Shown in pieces: positions 48,200-58,585 of a stretch of 64,000 nucleotides of DNA. Source of the stretch: Psettodes erumei (taxonomy: Eukaryota > Chordata > Actinopteri > Pleuronectiformes > Psettodidae). How positions within the stretch are numbered: position 1 is the first letter of the stretch; each line of letters starts with the position of its first letter. The notes under the pieces were generated by a model. That model searched no databases and had not been told where the DNA came from. It saw only the letters and a program-made list of their open reading frames with translations. Location of the stretch: positions 2,766,001-2,830,000 of the forward strand of contig JAFBJZ010000354.1 of NCBI GenBank assembly GCA_016785225.1. Direction: 5' to 3'. Both the position numbers and the translations under genes were made by a program.

Positions 48200-48700
48200 C
48201 ACTGCGCCGGGCGGGACACTGCACCGGGGTGGCGGTTTTGCCTGGGCCTCCCTTCGATCCCTACCCCCCAGCCCTCTGAGGTCACCCCTCTGGTGACCCC
48301 GCCTCGATTGTTTCCCGTCGCTCTGTCAGCTCTGATTGTTGCTGACTGGTTAAAAGGCTGAAAACCAAAATGGAGGGGCCGGGGGTGGAAAAAAAGTGGA
48401 AAAGAAAGAGAAGGAGGGTGAGGATTTGGGGGGAGAGGTGGGGGAGGGGGTGGAAGACACCGCCTCTTCTTTTCGCTGAGATAACTGACTATTTGACCCA
48501 AATAAACAATTGCTCTCCACCAAAAGAAGTGACAGGAGAAGGAGGAGGAAGAGGGTTCAGAGGGTTTGAGGTTCGAGGTATTGTTGAGTAGAGATGGTGA
48601 GACAGCGCCCCCCCGTAGAGGCAGTGGGAAAACTGTCTTGGAGGAGAGGGAGAGGGAATCAGGGACTAACGGAGTCCAGCAGGCCTTTTTGGATAATATT
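48200..48700. other. C-rich then G-rich low-complexity region
   Basis: Tandem GCCGGGCGGGACACTGC-type duplication near 48190-48225, then G/A-rich sequence at 48365-48560. A 189-codon minus-strand open frame here is compositionally biased and lacks motifs. Confidence 0.4.
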
Positions 48701-49184
48701 TTCACAGAAACACAGAATGAAGTCAGGAGCAACAACTTCCTCTAAGCTGATCTGCGGTTTCCACTGCATCTGGAGAACCACAGAGATTAATGATAATGAT
48801 TTCAAACCAGTGAATTCAGTTGAGATGCTGGTTTCACACATGATAAGAAAACAACACGGAGGGAGTCCAAGGCCTCTAAGCTTGAGCAACAAATCCAAAT
48901 TAGATGTTGCTAAGGAGAACTCATTGCAACCCTCTAAGAGATGGACTGGATCCATCAGTCCATAAAGCACAATTCTGATTTACAGTGAGACCCCTTAAAG
49001 TGCATTTGATTCCTGGATGGTCCGTTACAGGCAAAGGATTTCCTGGACAGCAACATGGACGGCCTCACTATCTGACTTGGACGAGATAAGTGTTTAAAGA
49101 CCTGGTGCTGATCAATTATGCAAGCGTATCCATTCCCCCTGCTCTCTTCCAATCAAACAGCTAAATAAGCTGTGGTCCGGACGG

Positions 49185-49270
49185 ACTCCTTCGCTCTAAT
49201 TGGACAAATGGCTTGCTTAATTGATCATTGATTGATGATCAATAGGGAACACGTGTTCCTGTTCTTTACG
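49185..49270. promoter_or_regulatory. Candidate CNE with two adjacent palindromes
   Basis: TCTAATTGG is followed by the inverted repeat ATTGATCAT-TGATTG-ATGATCAAT (49220-49243) and then the perfect 14-bp palindrome GGAACACGTGTTCC (49246-49259), which holds an E-box CACGTG. TGATTGAT at 49229-49236 is a PBX/HOX-type core. Confidence 0.45.
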
Positions 49271-49639
49271 AGGCAGGTGATTGAGAGCAAGCTATATCAG
49301 CCAGATAGTTTGACAGATGCCGATGGGCTCTCATCGCCTCACTGTGAGGAAAAAGAAAGGGTGTTTTCGTGTCAGAGCTCGAGCTTCTACCTCCAAAATG
49401 AACTGGGCTGATGGGATACCGGCCTCCGACCGGAACCGCGCTCTGAGCAAAACGAGACATGAGAGAGCGAGGGCGTGGACTAAAAGACCAGGCGCCATGT
49501 AGGGGGGGTAGGACGAGCGGAGATGAAGGCGAAAGAGACGATCTTCACTCGGCCCCGGAGAGCTCCGAAATTTTTTGTTCCATCTCTCTTTATGTGTATC
49601 ACTTATCAGTCAAAACACCTGTTTGAAAGTGGGCAAGTG

Positions 49640-49720
49640 TGTGTGTGCGTGGGTGGGGTGGTAGTGGGGGGGGGGGGCTTAACGGCTGTGCCATCCCGAC
49701 AGAATGGGGGGGGGGGCATC
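49640..49720. repeat. G-run-rich segment
   Basis: GT-rich sequence followed by two G-runs of 11-14 bases separated by about 35 bp. G-quadruplex potential. Confidence 0.7.
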
Positions 49721-49769
49721 ATTGTAGATCCCTTTGATCTGCTGCTCATAGATTCTCTTGAAAGGATCG

Positions 49770-49812
49770 CAGGAGAAAGAGAGAGAGAGCGAGAGAGAGA
49801 GACAGAGAGGAG
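49770..49812. repeat. (GA)n microsatellite
   Basis: GA array interrupted by CG and CA. Confidence 0.85.
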
Positions 49813-50309
49813 ACACTTCAGCCAGGCATCAGTGGGCCTTCGCCCTCAGCCTCGGGTACCTATCCCCGCTCTGTTTCTGAGCCAGCTCTATTAAATATGA
49901 AACGCTAAGACAAAAGCGGGGAGAGTGAAAAGGGAGAGCGCGGGGGCCACAAAGGGCACCACTCAATGCCTTTGAAGAGGCGCCGAGACGAGGGGCGTCG
50001 TGAGCGCAAATGTGCGCAACCTGCGCGCGCACGCACACAGACACACACCAACCTTTCCAGATGATGTGGGTGGACGGGACAGGCAAATATCTACATTTGC
50101 ATCTTGTTTTTTTTTTTTTTTTTAGATCACTTCTCACAGATATACCACAAAGGGATCGCGGCCGGTGAAAATAGAGCTAAAAGGCCTCGGTTAGCTGATG
50201 ATAATGCATGCGTACGTGGGTTTGGAGTGGTGTGTGTGTTTTCACAGACATGAAGACGTTTGAGATTAAAGCATCTTTCAAGATCGCAAGGGGACGTGAG
50301 ACGTGGCAG

Positions 50310-50380
50310 CAAAACGTAGATGGTTTGCCATGGCAACAAATGAAGATATAAACCATTTAATTGGGCGATTTAGCTTATTA
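50310..50380. promoter_or_regulatory. RFX X-box-like palindrome
   Basis: GTTTGCCATGGCAAC at 50323-50337 contains the perfect 12-bp palindrome TTGCCATGGCAA. It matches the RFX X-box pattern (GTTGCCATGGCAAC) with one extra T in the left arm. TTTAATTGGGC follows within 25 bp. Known: such sites control ciliary and some neural genes. Confidence 0.42.
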
Positions 50381-50489
50381 AAAGGAAATGGGGGTGGGGG
50401 GGGCATGTTGTATATGGGAGAATGTTGAGATGAAATTTTCCTTTTCTTTTCATATTCAGTTTCAGAATGCAAAAGACGGTGCTAACGTC

Positions 50490-50710
50490 TAGTGCTAATT
50501 TCCTGCAGGAGAAATGCAGTGACTGGCAGCAATGACAACTACACAACTACAATGACAAGCAGTTTCACATATTGGGATTGTGATTTACACATGCTGCAAT
50601 GGCAGCGCGGTGTCTTTCATCACGCTCATCTACAGGGTATTGACACATCAATGCAAGATATCATTGCCCATACAGCATTAATCCATCAATGTGGCAGGGA
50701 ACAGTAAGGG
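50490..50710. promoter_or_regulatory. Candidate CNE
   Basis: Contains CACATCAATGCAAGATATC, ATTAATCC with the OTX-type core TAATCC (50679-50684), and CATCAATG twice (around 50647 and 50684). About 220 bp without simple repeats. Confidence 0.42.
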
Positions 50711-50719
50711 AGATCGGCT

Positions 50720-50870
50720 GTTCATCTTTCGCTGATGGTCGAAAGCCACAGTCATAATTTGTTTTTAAATACCGATGATCATTTACATTAATTAGATGAT
50801 CACACACACCCTTTAAAAAAAGGCTGAAGCTGGATTCATTGTGAGGCTTGAGCAAAAGTCCCTCGTTTCC
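50720..50870. promoter_or_regulatory. Candidate CNE: homeodomain core between direct repeats
   Basis: TTAATTAG (50788-50795) lies between two copies of GATGATCA (50774-50781 and 50795-50802), 21 bp or two helical turns apart. CATAATTTG lies upstream. Suggests paired factor binding on one DNA face. Confidence 0.42.
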
Positions 50871-51529
50871 AAATAAACAGCAGAGTTAGAGGAGGGAGCG
50901 TCGGTGACACAGACTGATAACTTAGCCTCTGAGCGCATCTTAAACTAAATGACCCCCATCAGACAAACTTCAATGGGCTGTCTTTGGAAAACAATCAGCA
51001 ATGTGCTCCTCCCTGACCTTTAACAACTCAGCAGGCTCAGTCCAATCACAGAGTATTGACATTATCCACCACACACCATTTATAACGTCAGCCGCCGCTC
51101 GCCTCAAAGGTCCAGTCGAAATACCAGCACAGTCATGTTGTGTTTTGGTTGTGTTGAGCGTGAGGCGTGGGGGTGGGGGGGTTCAGGTAATTTTGTGGGC
51201 CTGGGTTCGGCGATTAGAGTGCTCGCGTCAGATCCGTGTCAGTTTAGTTTTGCATTTTTGTGTTTTCTGTCTCCCACTTCGACGCATACGTCTGCCGATA
51301 AACAAAAAGGATGAGGTGCATTTGCATACAGATGCACAGAGATGGACATATGCAGACATAACATGCAAAAAGCTGGACGCACTCGCAGACACATCGAGCG
51401 CCAAGCCCCCGTGACAATCGGGCCATCCTTGAAATACGGCCCATCCTTCCCGCCGCCACCCGGCCGTTATGACTTACGCCAAGTGCAGACCTACAAGGGA
51501 GGGTGGAGGCTTGGGCGCCCAACTTTAGT

Positions 51530-51675
51530 CCCCGGGTCCTGTAAGAGCACCTCGAGGCCTCGTCAATCCTGCCACATCACCCATTTCATCCCCATCTGGG
51601 GGCGATCCATCTCTGTGGGCCCAGCCAGGCTCCATTACCCCCAGACGAGCTGTGAAATGGCCATTATGTGAGTGT
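51530..51675. promoter_or_regulatory. Candidate CNE
   Basis: Unique, GC-balanced block ending in CTCCATTACCCCC and GGCCATTATGTGAG just before G-runs. No coding support. Confidence 0.3.
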
Positions 51676-51705
51676 GGAGTGGGGGGGTTGGGGGGGGGGG
51701 GGGCT
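51675..51705. repeat. G-run segment
   Basis: GGGGGGG-TT-G(13) type run with G-quadruplex potential. Confidence 0.75.
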
Positions 51706-52039
51706 CTGTGTTGGGCGTCAGCCTTTAGCAGCCAACAATGGGCCTCATATGCGGGGCCGAACGCGCTGCTCGGACCACGACGTGAAAAACGGCATCGACT
51801 CACCATCAGGAGGGACCGACGCAGGGAGCGCAGCTCTGTTTGGTCATGTTGTGAATAAAGTTTGGCTGAATGGTTTAATGAGCATGAAAATAATGTGACT
51901 CACACACTACGACGTTTGCAGCCACCAGTCCTCAACTCAAACTTGACGGGATATTTAGTTTTGTTTGCTTATTTTATTTGTTTAAAAGCCACATTAAATT
52001 CACTTTGATTTGGTGTTGTAACAACAAAAAATGACACGA

Positions 52040-52195
52040 GGGATAAGACTGTGAATATTCTCATTTGCCAGGTCATGGTTATCTCAAGGAAATTTTAATC
52101 GAAATCAACTGGACTTACTTTGTAGGTCTTAAAGACGTTTCACCTCTCATCAAAGAGGCTTCATGAGTTCGTGCTGGTCTGATGACACAAGGGAT
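52040..52195. mobile_element. Relict of a common fish interspersed repeat
   Basis: CCAGGTCATGGTTATCTCAA, GAAATCAACTGGACTTACTT and AAGACGTTTCACCTCTCATC followed by AAAGAGGCTTCATGAGTTC match, from memory, a repeat seen throughout teleost genomes (GAAGACGTTTCGCCTCTCAT then CCAAGAGGCTTCTTCAGTTC). The order is preserved. Class not assigned here. Confidence 0.7.
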
Positions 52196-52489
52196 GAATA
52201 TTTTCAGGAATTCAGGGGTCAGATCACTGCCCTGTATTAGAGGTACAACTAACGACTTGTTTTTGTCATTTTAGCATCATTTTCCAACCCCGTCCGCAAG
52301 AGTGCGTCAACACCACGCTTGCTCGTCTCGCGTCTCTGGGGCGGCACATCATCGCCGGGTTCCAGTATCGAGGGTTACGCGACACCAACGACACGAAGGA
52401 GGTGACAAAGACAAAGACAGGGGAGAAGACGAGGAGAGAGACACGTCCCCCGGGAGCCCTCTCGTTAGCACTGAAACAATGTAGGCTGA

Positions 52490-52640
52490 ATGCCGAGACC
52501 AAGAGCTCGCTTGTCGCACCTAAAGTGCTTTGAATTAATTACGCCCTGTATACACTCTATTAATAAAACTTCCATAAGGCCTCAGCACGTGGTCTGCAAG
52601 TGTGTCTTTAAATCTTTATTGTGTCTGTCCGGACGTCACT
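52490..52640. promoter_or_regulatory. Candidate CNE
   Basis: GAATTAATTACG (52532-52543) and CTATTAATAAAAC lie in unique sequence, with GCACCTAAAGTGC upstream. Homeodomain-rich. Confidence 0.4.
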
Positions 52641-53084
52641 TTCTTCTGTCAGGGTTTGATGGCCATCTTCTACTTTCTGAGACACGTTGCTAAGAGCGGT
52701 CATGTTTCAGCACTAAGAAAACAGTTCAAACTTCCACGAGGTCCAGTTCAAACGTGACAATTTGCTGCTTTTCTATTCAACTCAGATGTTAGACTTGTCG
52801 GTCGTAAAAAAAAAAAAAAATTGAAAGCGTAACCTTGGGCTCAGTGAAACTATAAAGACCATTTTTCACTATTTCATAGAAAGTGTGTGCGCACCAGTCA
52901 CTGTGCCGACACCAGAAGGAGCGTATTAACCCGTAATGAGAGGCTGTGTGCCTTAACATCATTTCTGTTTGTGAGCTCACACTGGAGTGTACGTAGAGAT
53001 GTGTATGTGCACATGGGTTTGTGTGTGTGTCCGTGTGCAGCGTGTCTGATGTATCTTTTAGCTGTGGCTAGATAAACAGTGGAG

Positions 53085-53230
53085 ACAAACATACGCTGCA
53101 TCAGTTTAATGACCCATCCCTGTAGAGTCCCTCTACATTCAATTAGCAGGAAAATAATTAATCGGGCCAAGTCTCTGGCTGCTGAGTTGGCTGGCGTACT
53201 GGCAGCGGGAAGCCAGGTGGTCTTACAGGA
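53085..53230. promoter_or_regulatory. Candidate CNE abutting a GT array
   Basis: CAGTTTAATGACC, CAATTAG (53140-53146) and TAATTAATC (53155-53163), followed by CTGCTGAG/GGCTGGCG words. It ends where the GT array begins. Confidence 0.42.
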
Positions 53231-53235
53231 AGAGG

Positions 53236-53248
53236 GTGTGTGTGTGTC

Positions 53249-53303
<55 letters not shown>
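53236..53303. repeat. (GT)n microsatellite, compound
   Basis: GT array with a GTCTGTCT interruption; uninterrupted from about 53253 to 53303. Confidence 0.97.
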
Positions 53304-53304
<1 letters not shown>

Positions 53305-53427
53305 CACATGGCACAAAGGGATGAAACGCTAGGACAGATTCACTGATAGACTCTCCCTCCCTCTCCCTCTCTCTCTCTTCCTCTCTCTCTGTCTTTCTCC
53401 AGGGACAATGGCTGTGACCCCACAAAT

Positions 53428-53446
53428 ACACACACACACACACACC
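53428..53446. repeat. Short (AC)n array
   Basis: About nine AC units. Confidence 0.9.
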
Positions 53447-53460
53447 TCACCGCACTCTGT

Positions 53461-53461
<1 letters not shown>

Positions 53462-53505
<44 letters not shown>
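53462..53505. repeat. (AC)22 microsatellite
   Basis: Uninterrupted AC array, complementary in sense to the GT array about 160 bp upstream. Confidence 0.97.
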
Positions 53506-53509
<4 letters not shown>

Positions 53510-53603
53510 TATATATTCTAAAGGTTTAACAAGAAATGCATTTGTTTTGACTGATGTGCACATTTGCGGTCTGCTTCTATCGCCTTAGCCTTTACTGTAC
53601 TGT

Positions 53604-53674
53604 TCACACACGCACACACACGCACACACACACACACACACGCACACAAACACACGCACACAAACACACACAAA
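53604..53674. repeat. Degenerate (CA)n repeat
   Basis: CA dinucleotides interrupted by CG and AA. Confidence 0.9.
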
Positions 53675-54662
53675 CGCTGTGATCCATAAGCCCCTGGTGG
53701 CCGCACGCCGTCACTACAGGTGCACAGAGGGAGTGTGAGAGGCACTCCATCAATCTTCTGCTGACTGAAGGACAACTCTGTGGTAAACACACCGCAGGGA
53801 TTCGGGCTGTGGCATCAAAACACCTGTATTCTCTCACAACGGACAGGGAACGCACAGGGTAAACGGCGCGGCAACTTCCTGCAGCTTCACGCTTTTTTGT
53901 AAATGAGGACAATATGTTGCAAAGTTGTTTGTATCTGCAGGGGAAGAGGACAACATGTCTCTGATCATCAATCCCCCGTTATAATCTAAAACAGAATGGT
54001 ACGAACAGAGAGAGGGGTTTAAGCAGAAGTTCAGCCAAGTCAGGGAAAATCTAGTGGCTCATGAAGACGTGGCGAAATTATGTTTACTTCCTGCTTTAAT
54101 CTGCAGGAGAGCTCAGGTGGGTGGGGTTTACTGCAGGAATGCAATTCAGGTGTTTAGCGTCGAGCTATCAATCACACGGGAATGGATTAAATTTCAGATA
54201 TTTTGCCATGATTGATTAATCTGTGTGACACTGACTGTACTGTCGAGCTCCTGCTGTACAGAGTTTAAAACAAACCATACTGTAAGTGCTTGTTATGCCG
54301 TTATCTGCAGACCTAATCACTTCTACCAAGTTTTGGGGGTCGAAGCGCGAGTGCAAAGCCGCAGAACGCAGGGCGTAATTCAGCGCTGCTGATCGGTGTC
54401 ACTTTTAAACTTGACAGTGTATCGTCCGTGGCTTGCTCCTTTTGGCAATTATTAAAACACAATGCAAATTATGTATAAGACGTGACGTCTTCAGTCGTTC
54501 CCTCCCCCACAGCCCCTGTTGAAAAGGTCATTCCGTGTATTTCCTGTGTGATGTCATAATAAGAATGTCCACTTTGTCCTTTTAAATCAGGTGTAGGAAC
54601 GACATGAATTTTATCATTCAGTAGCTGTAGCAGTCCGTCACAGATGCCCCACACGATCTAAC

Positions 54663-54743
54663 GTAGACACACACGCACGCACACGCACACGCACACGCAC
54701 ACACACACACACACACGCACACACACGCACACTTGCACACACA
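54663..54743. repeat. (AC)n/(GC) compound repeat
   Basis: About 80 bp of AC dinucleotides interrupted by regular ACGC steps. Confidence 0.95.
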
Positions 54744-55212
54744 GCACCGGCTCCCGCCTCCTCAGAGCACCGTCTTCCTCTTTTTCATACCCTCCTTCCC
54801 TTTTTCCTCCTTTTCTTTTCCCAGCTTGTTATGCAGATTCCCAGATTTGCCTCCTTCAACACTCATACCCGCACAGTTCTGTCTGTGCCTCCCCAGGGGC
54901 GGCGGGGAAGGGCAGAGCGAAGATGGAAATGAATTCAGCCATGTTGCAAGTGGCAACGCAAATCTGCATCTGTAATTACCCCCAGAAATACACAGGGAGC
55001 TTTTTTTTTCCCCTCTCCCCTCCTCCTGCCGCCTGCCCTCCCTCTCTTCCTGATCTCCTCCTTCTCTCCAAAACTCTCTCTTTCCCTTTTCTGTCTGTAT
55101 CTCTGAACCCCCCCCCCCGCTCACTCACTCCCCCTCCATGTCTCTCTTTCTCTCTCTCTCAAAGGCTTCTTAAGTGATGCTTGGTGGGCCAATTAAGGTG
55201 AGTATAAGTATG

Positions 55213-55265
55213 GGTCTGCGTGTGTGTGTGTACGCATGTGTGCATGTGTGTGTGTGTGCGCATGT
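55213..55265. repeat. Degenerate (GT)n repeat
   Basis: GT dinucleotides with GCAT and ACGCAT interruptions. Confidence 0.85.
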
Positions 55266-55366
55266 ATTCACCCATGCATGAGTGTATTTATGCATGCATC
55301 AAACACCTCTTGCAGTATTGCTTATGTCCACACTGTCTGTGTTTGTGTCTGTCTTTCCACACATTT

Positions 55367-55368
55367 CT

Positions 55369-55408
<40 letters not shown>

Positions 55409-55410
55409 TG
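55367..55410. repeat. (GT)n microsatellite
   Basis: GT array with one TTGT interruption at its left end. Confidence 0.95.
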
Positions 55411-55419
55411 TATGTATGG

Positions 55420-56146
55420 TGTCATCTCTTTGTGTCTGGGTTGGGGCATATTCATGTGTTTGTAAGTGTCCCCTCAGGCCAAATACCGCTAAGCTGTCTC
55501 CTGAAACGGGACAATATACCAAACAGTCCCAAACTAAAAAAAAAAAAAAGAAAAAGAATAACAGCTGTCTGTGTCTGCAATTCAGTGCACAGATACACAA
55601 CCAGCAGCTCTGCCTCACAAACCGAACATTTTATTTACACGTCCTATTACATCATCATAATAGAGCTAAATATAAAAGTGCCTAAACCGAGACCTCTGCT
55701 AATCATGATGCATCACAACCAAGACACAGAAAATTAAATATATTTTTTATTAAACTAAAATTTCCTCCTAAAAGACCCATTCCATACATTGAATAATACT
55801 GTTTACATTGATCAATATCATCAAGTCTAAATGTCAAAGTTTAGTGTCAGCATGAAAGGTTAGTACCTTCCCACCACACCCCTGCATGTCACAAAACACC
55901 CACCCTCTCAACGAAAGAAAGGGAAATGAAAGAGTACAGTACATGCAGTACACATATTTCAGGTTGTTTATTCATTCTCAGTGATTTAAATAATATTGAT
56001 CTTGTAATGCTAAATTTAAACACTGTTAAATCAAGAGCCAGTGAAAGGCAAGCTCATGGTTTTCTGGTGTTGTTGTTGTCATTAAAGGAAAAAAAATGGC
56101 TTGCAGCAAATCAAACAGCTGAGATTCCTTCACAAATACACCAAAT

Positions 56147-56150
<4 letters not shown>
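55420..56150. other. AT-rich non-coding DNA
   Basis: Contains an A-run (about 55536-55548) and AT-rich sequence (55730-56040). Nothing else recognised. Confidence 0.3.

Positions 56151-56151
<1 letters not shown>

Positions 56152-56186
<35 letters not shown>
56152..56186. repeat. (TG)17 microsatellite
   Basis: Uninterrupted TG array ending in a G-run. Confidence 0.95.
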
Positions 56187-56188
<2 letters not shown>

Positions 56189-56339
56189 GGGGGTTGTTTT
56201 ACTGCTGGCCTCAGCGTGCACCAAGAGATGTGATGAGGTGAGGCGCCGAACACACCGAGGCCGCCGGAAAGAAGGTGGGTAAGCGAGGGTGCCGGGTGGA
56301 GGTGAGGCAGAAGAAGAACAGAAGGATGGATGGAAGAGA

Positions 56340-56341
<2 letters not shown>

Positions 56342-56386
<45 letters not shown>
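56342..56386. repeat. (GA)22 microsatellite
   Basis: Uninterrupted GA array of about 45 bp. Confidence 0.97.
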
Positions 56387-56387
<1 letters not shown>

Positions 56388-56487
56388 CACACCCTGTGTC
56401 TCAGTGGCAAGGCTCTGCTGCAAAGGAGCCAATTAGGAGAAGGAAGGACACACGGGGGCTAAGTATACAAACCCTACTGCGACTGGG

Positions 56488-56489
<2 letters not shown>

Positions 56490-56533
<44 letters not shown>
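56490..56533. repeat. (TG)22 microsatellite
   Basis: Uninterrupted TG array of about 44 bp. Confidence 0.97.
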
Positions 56534-56535
<2 letters not shown>

Positions 56536-56604
56536 CATGTATCTTAACCTATCATTATTTTCATGCCATGTCAGGGGCACACACACGGGTGAGGCTCCTG
56601 ACCG

Positions 56605-56930
56605 CGGCATTATGCTTCCATGTTTTCCCTTTTTGTCTCTAATTCAGCATTTAATTTATCTTTGGAAAAAAAGAGAATTTCAAAAGAATTATTAATGCAG
56701 CTGTGCAGCCAAACTGTCAAATGCCACATATATGACGCTGGCTGGTGGTTTTCTGGAGTGGAGTCTCTGATAAAATAAAATACCTTTGATTCCAAGAATA
56801 ATTTAGCGCCTATTCCCTGTTAAACACTTGAGTCTGTCGTTCTCTTCATTGTTCCAGGCCATCAGATTATTTTACTAATAGCTCTGTTAATGAATATTTA
56901 ATCTGGCTATAATTAGTGTATCAGACACTA
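56605..56930. promoter_or_regulatory. Strong candidate CNE, about 320 bp
   Basis: Contains GGCATTATGC, CATTTAATTTATC, GAATTATTAATGCAG, ATACCTTTGATTCC (TCF-like), AATAATTTAGC, GTTAATGAATATTTAATC and TATAATTAG (56908-56916). Non-repetitive, and starts about 70 bp after a TG array. Together with 23690-24150 this is the most site-dense island. Confidence 0.5.
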
Positions 56931-56964
56931 CAGGGTGATGGAGAGCATTTCAGCGTGATGTGCG

Positions 56965-57023
56965 TGCGCATACGCACACATACGCACACACGCAGACACA
57001 CGCAGACACACACACACACGCAG

Positions 57024-57054
<31 letters not shown>

Positions 57055-57065
57055 AAAACACACAT
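56965..57065. repeat. Degenerate (CA)n/(CG) repeat
   Basis: CA dinucleotides interrupted by ACGC, ACGCAG and TACGC steps, including three near-identical CACACGCAGA units. Confidence 0.92.
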
Positions 57066-57069
57066 AACC

Positions 57070-57720
57070 CACGCATTTTACAACCTATCTACCCAAAACT
57101 CTTTGTACCACCTTAAGGATACCAGACGTCTACACAAAAATATCTCACATTAAAGAAGGACTCATCTAATCTTTTCCTGTTTGGGTTGAAAACATGACTG
57201 AACTTCAATATCATCCGGAACATTAGGCTTATAAATATCCTCTGACCGGATGCCGGAAAAAAGGGTTTTCGTCAAATTGTATTTCAGACACACCAAAATA
57301 AAAAAAATTGGGGAATGCAGTTTTGACTAGAGAGATACCTCGATTAGCTCAAGTGCGCTAATTCAATCAGAACGCAGATACACATCACTTATTTCAGACG
57401 CAAAAGAAATCCTGTCCGACCAGTGGTCGGGCCTGCAGAGAGTCGGCAGCAAGCGTGTTTGTGTGTGTGCTTCACGCACAGACATTAGCGCAAATGAGCC
57501 CAGTGTGTTGCGCCTGTGTGGATGTGTGTGCGTGTGTGAGCGTCGCTTAGGTTTGTGTGATATAAAAAAAAAAAAAGAGAAACTGAATAATGTATGAGTC
57601 TCCTGGTCAATGCATTGTGATTTGCTTTAAGGAGGCCTTCTCTCAGCCATTATAAGATTAAACCCAACCTTGGTTTGTCTAGAGTGGCTAGGACATGCAA
57701 GAGACCTGTCAACACCACAG
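57070..57720. other. Non-coding DNA without clear features
   Basis: AT-rich left part with A-runs (57299-57307 and 57564-57576). No gene or recognised repeat. Confidence 0.3.
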
Positions 57721-57729
57721 GAACTTGGA

Positions 57730-57730
<1 letters not shown>

Positions 57731-57774
<44 letters not shown>
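57731..57774. repeat. (CA)22 microsatellite
   Basis: Uninterrupted CA array. Confidence 0.97.
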
Positions 57775-57777
<3 letters not shown>

Positions 57778-57956
57778 CATATGCAGTAACCGATGTTGAC
57801 CCAGCTCCACACACATACATGCACACAAAACACGCCAGTAAGTAGATGCAATTATGTACACAACAGACACTCTAACATATAAACTTAGCTGCCGTACAGA
57901 CAGTACGGGGAATAATGAAGTGAGGGAAGGATAATGAGGATAAAGAGAAAAGCAAA

Positions 57957-57988
57957 ATGTGTGTGTGTGTGTGTGTGGGGGGGGGGAG
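57957..57988. repeat. (GT)n with G-run
   Basis: GT array followed by about ten G. Confidence 0.9.
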
Positions 57989-58214
57989 AGGGAAGATAAA
58001 CAAGTTACAACAGGATGGGGGGTTCTGGAGGGAGGAAAGAGAGGGACGAAGGCAATCTGTCAGTTCCAGTGGGACTGTAGGTAAATTGTCACTGTTTCGA
58101 TTCCCGTCCGGCCGATACGCCATGTCGCGTGACACGCTTCAATCATTCTTTATTGAGCCCGAGGCCTCTCGTCTGCGCTTTCTCCCCTCCTGTCCGCCGT
58201 TGTCCCTCCACCCT

Positions 58215-58370
58215 CAATCAGTTCTGTTGTTGTTCCCAATCAATAATCAATTTCCTTGAGAAATAATGGGCCGCCACCGTTTTGGGTCTCGCCCATAGGC
58301 CTTGACCTTATGATAGTCCGGTCTGGTCTGGTCCTGGCCCATTAAGGATCATGACCCTGGAACACGGAGA
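58215..58370. promoter_or_regulatory. Candidate CNE with PBX-like and nuclear-receptor-like words
   Basis: CTGTTGTTGTTCCC (SOX-like), AATCAATAATCAATTT (58238-58253), TTGACCTT (58303-58310, reverse of the AAGGTCA nuclear-receptor half-site) and CATTAAGG. Two TCTGGTC repeats follow. Confidence 0.43.
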
Positions 58371-58469
58371 AACAGGAAAGAAGGGAAGAGGTCACTTGGA
58401 CCCGGACACAGATCTCTTCTTTTTCTGATCTGATGGATAAAACTGAACTGGGGAGATTATTCTGAGGAG

Positions 58470-58585
58470 GGAGGGATGTCGACAGCTTTGTTAAAATGGC
58501 ACTAAAACGAGGCACCGAGTATTAATGTGCCGTACGTGTTGGGGCCTAATTATGCCACAATGTGCATTAAAATCAGGTTTACAGT
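58470..58585. promoter_or_regulatory. Candidate CNE
   Basis: GTATTAATGTGCC, TAATTATG (58547-58554) and GTGCATTAAAATC in unique sequence. Confidence 0.38.

Noticed and set aside
48166..48735. 189-codon minus-strand open frame
   Set aside because: Pro/Ser-rich translation of biased low-complexity DNA with no family motif.
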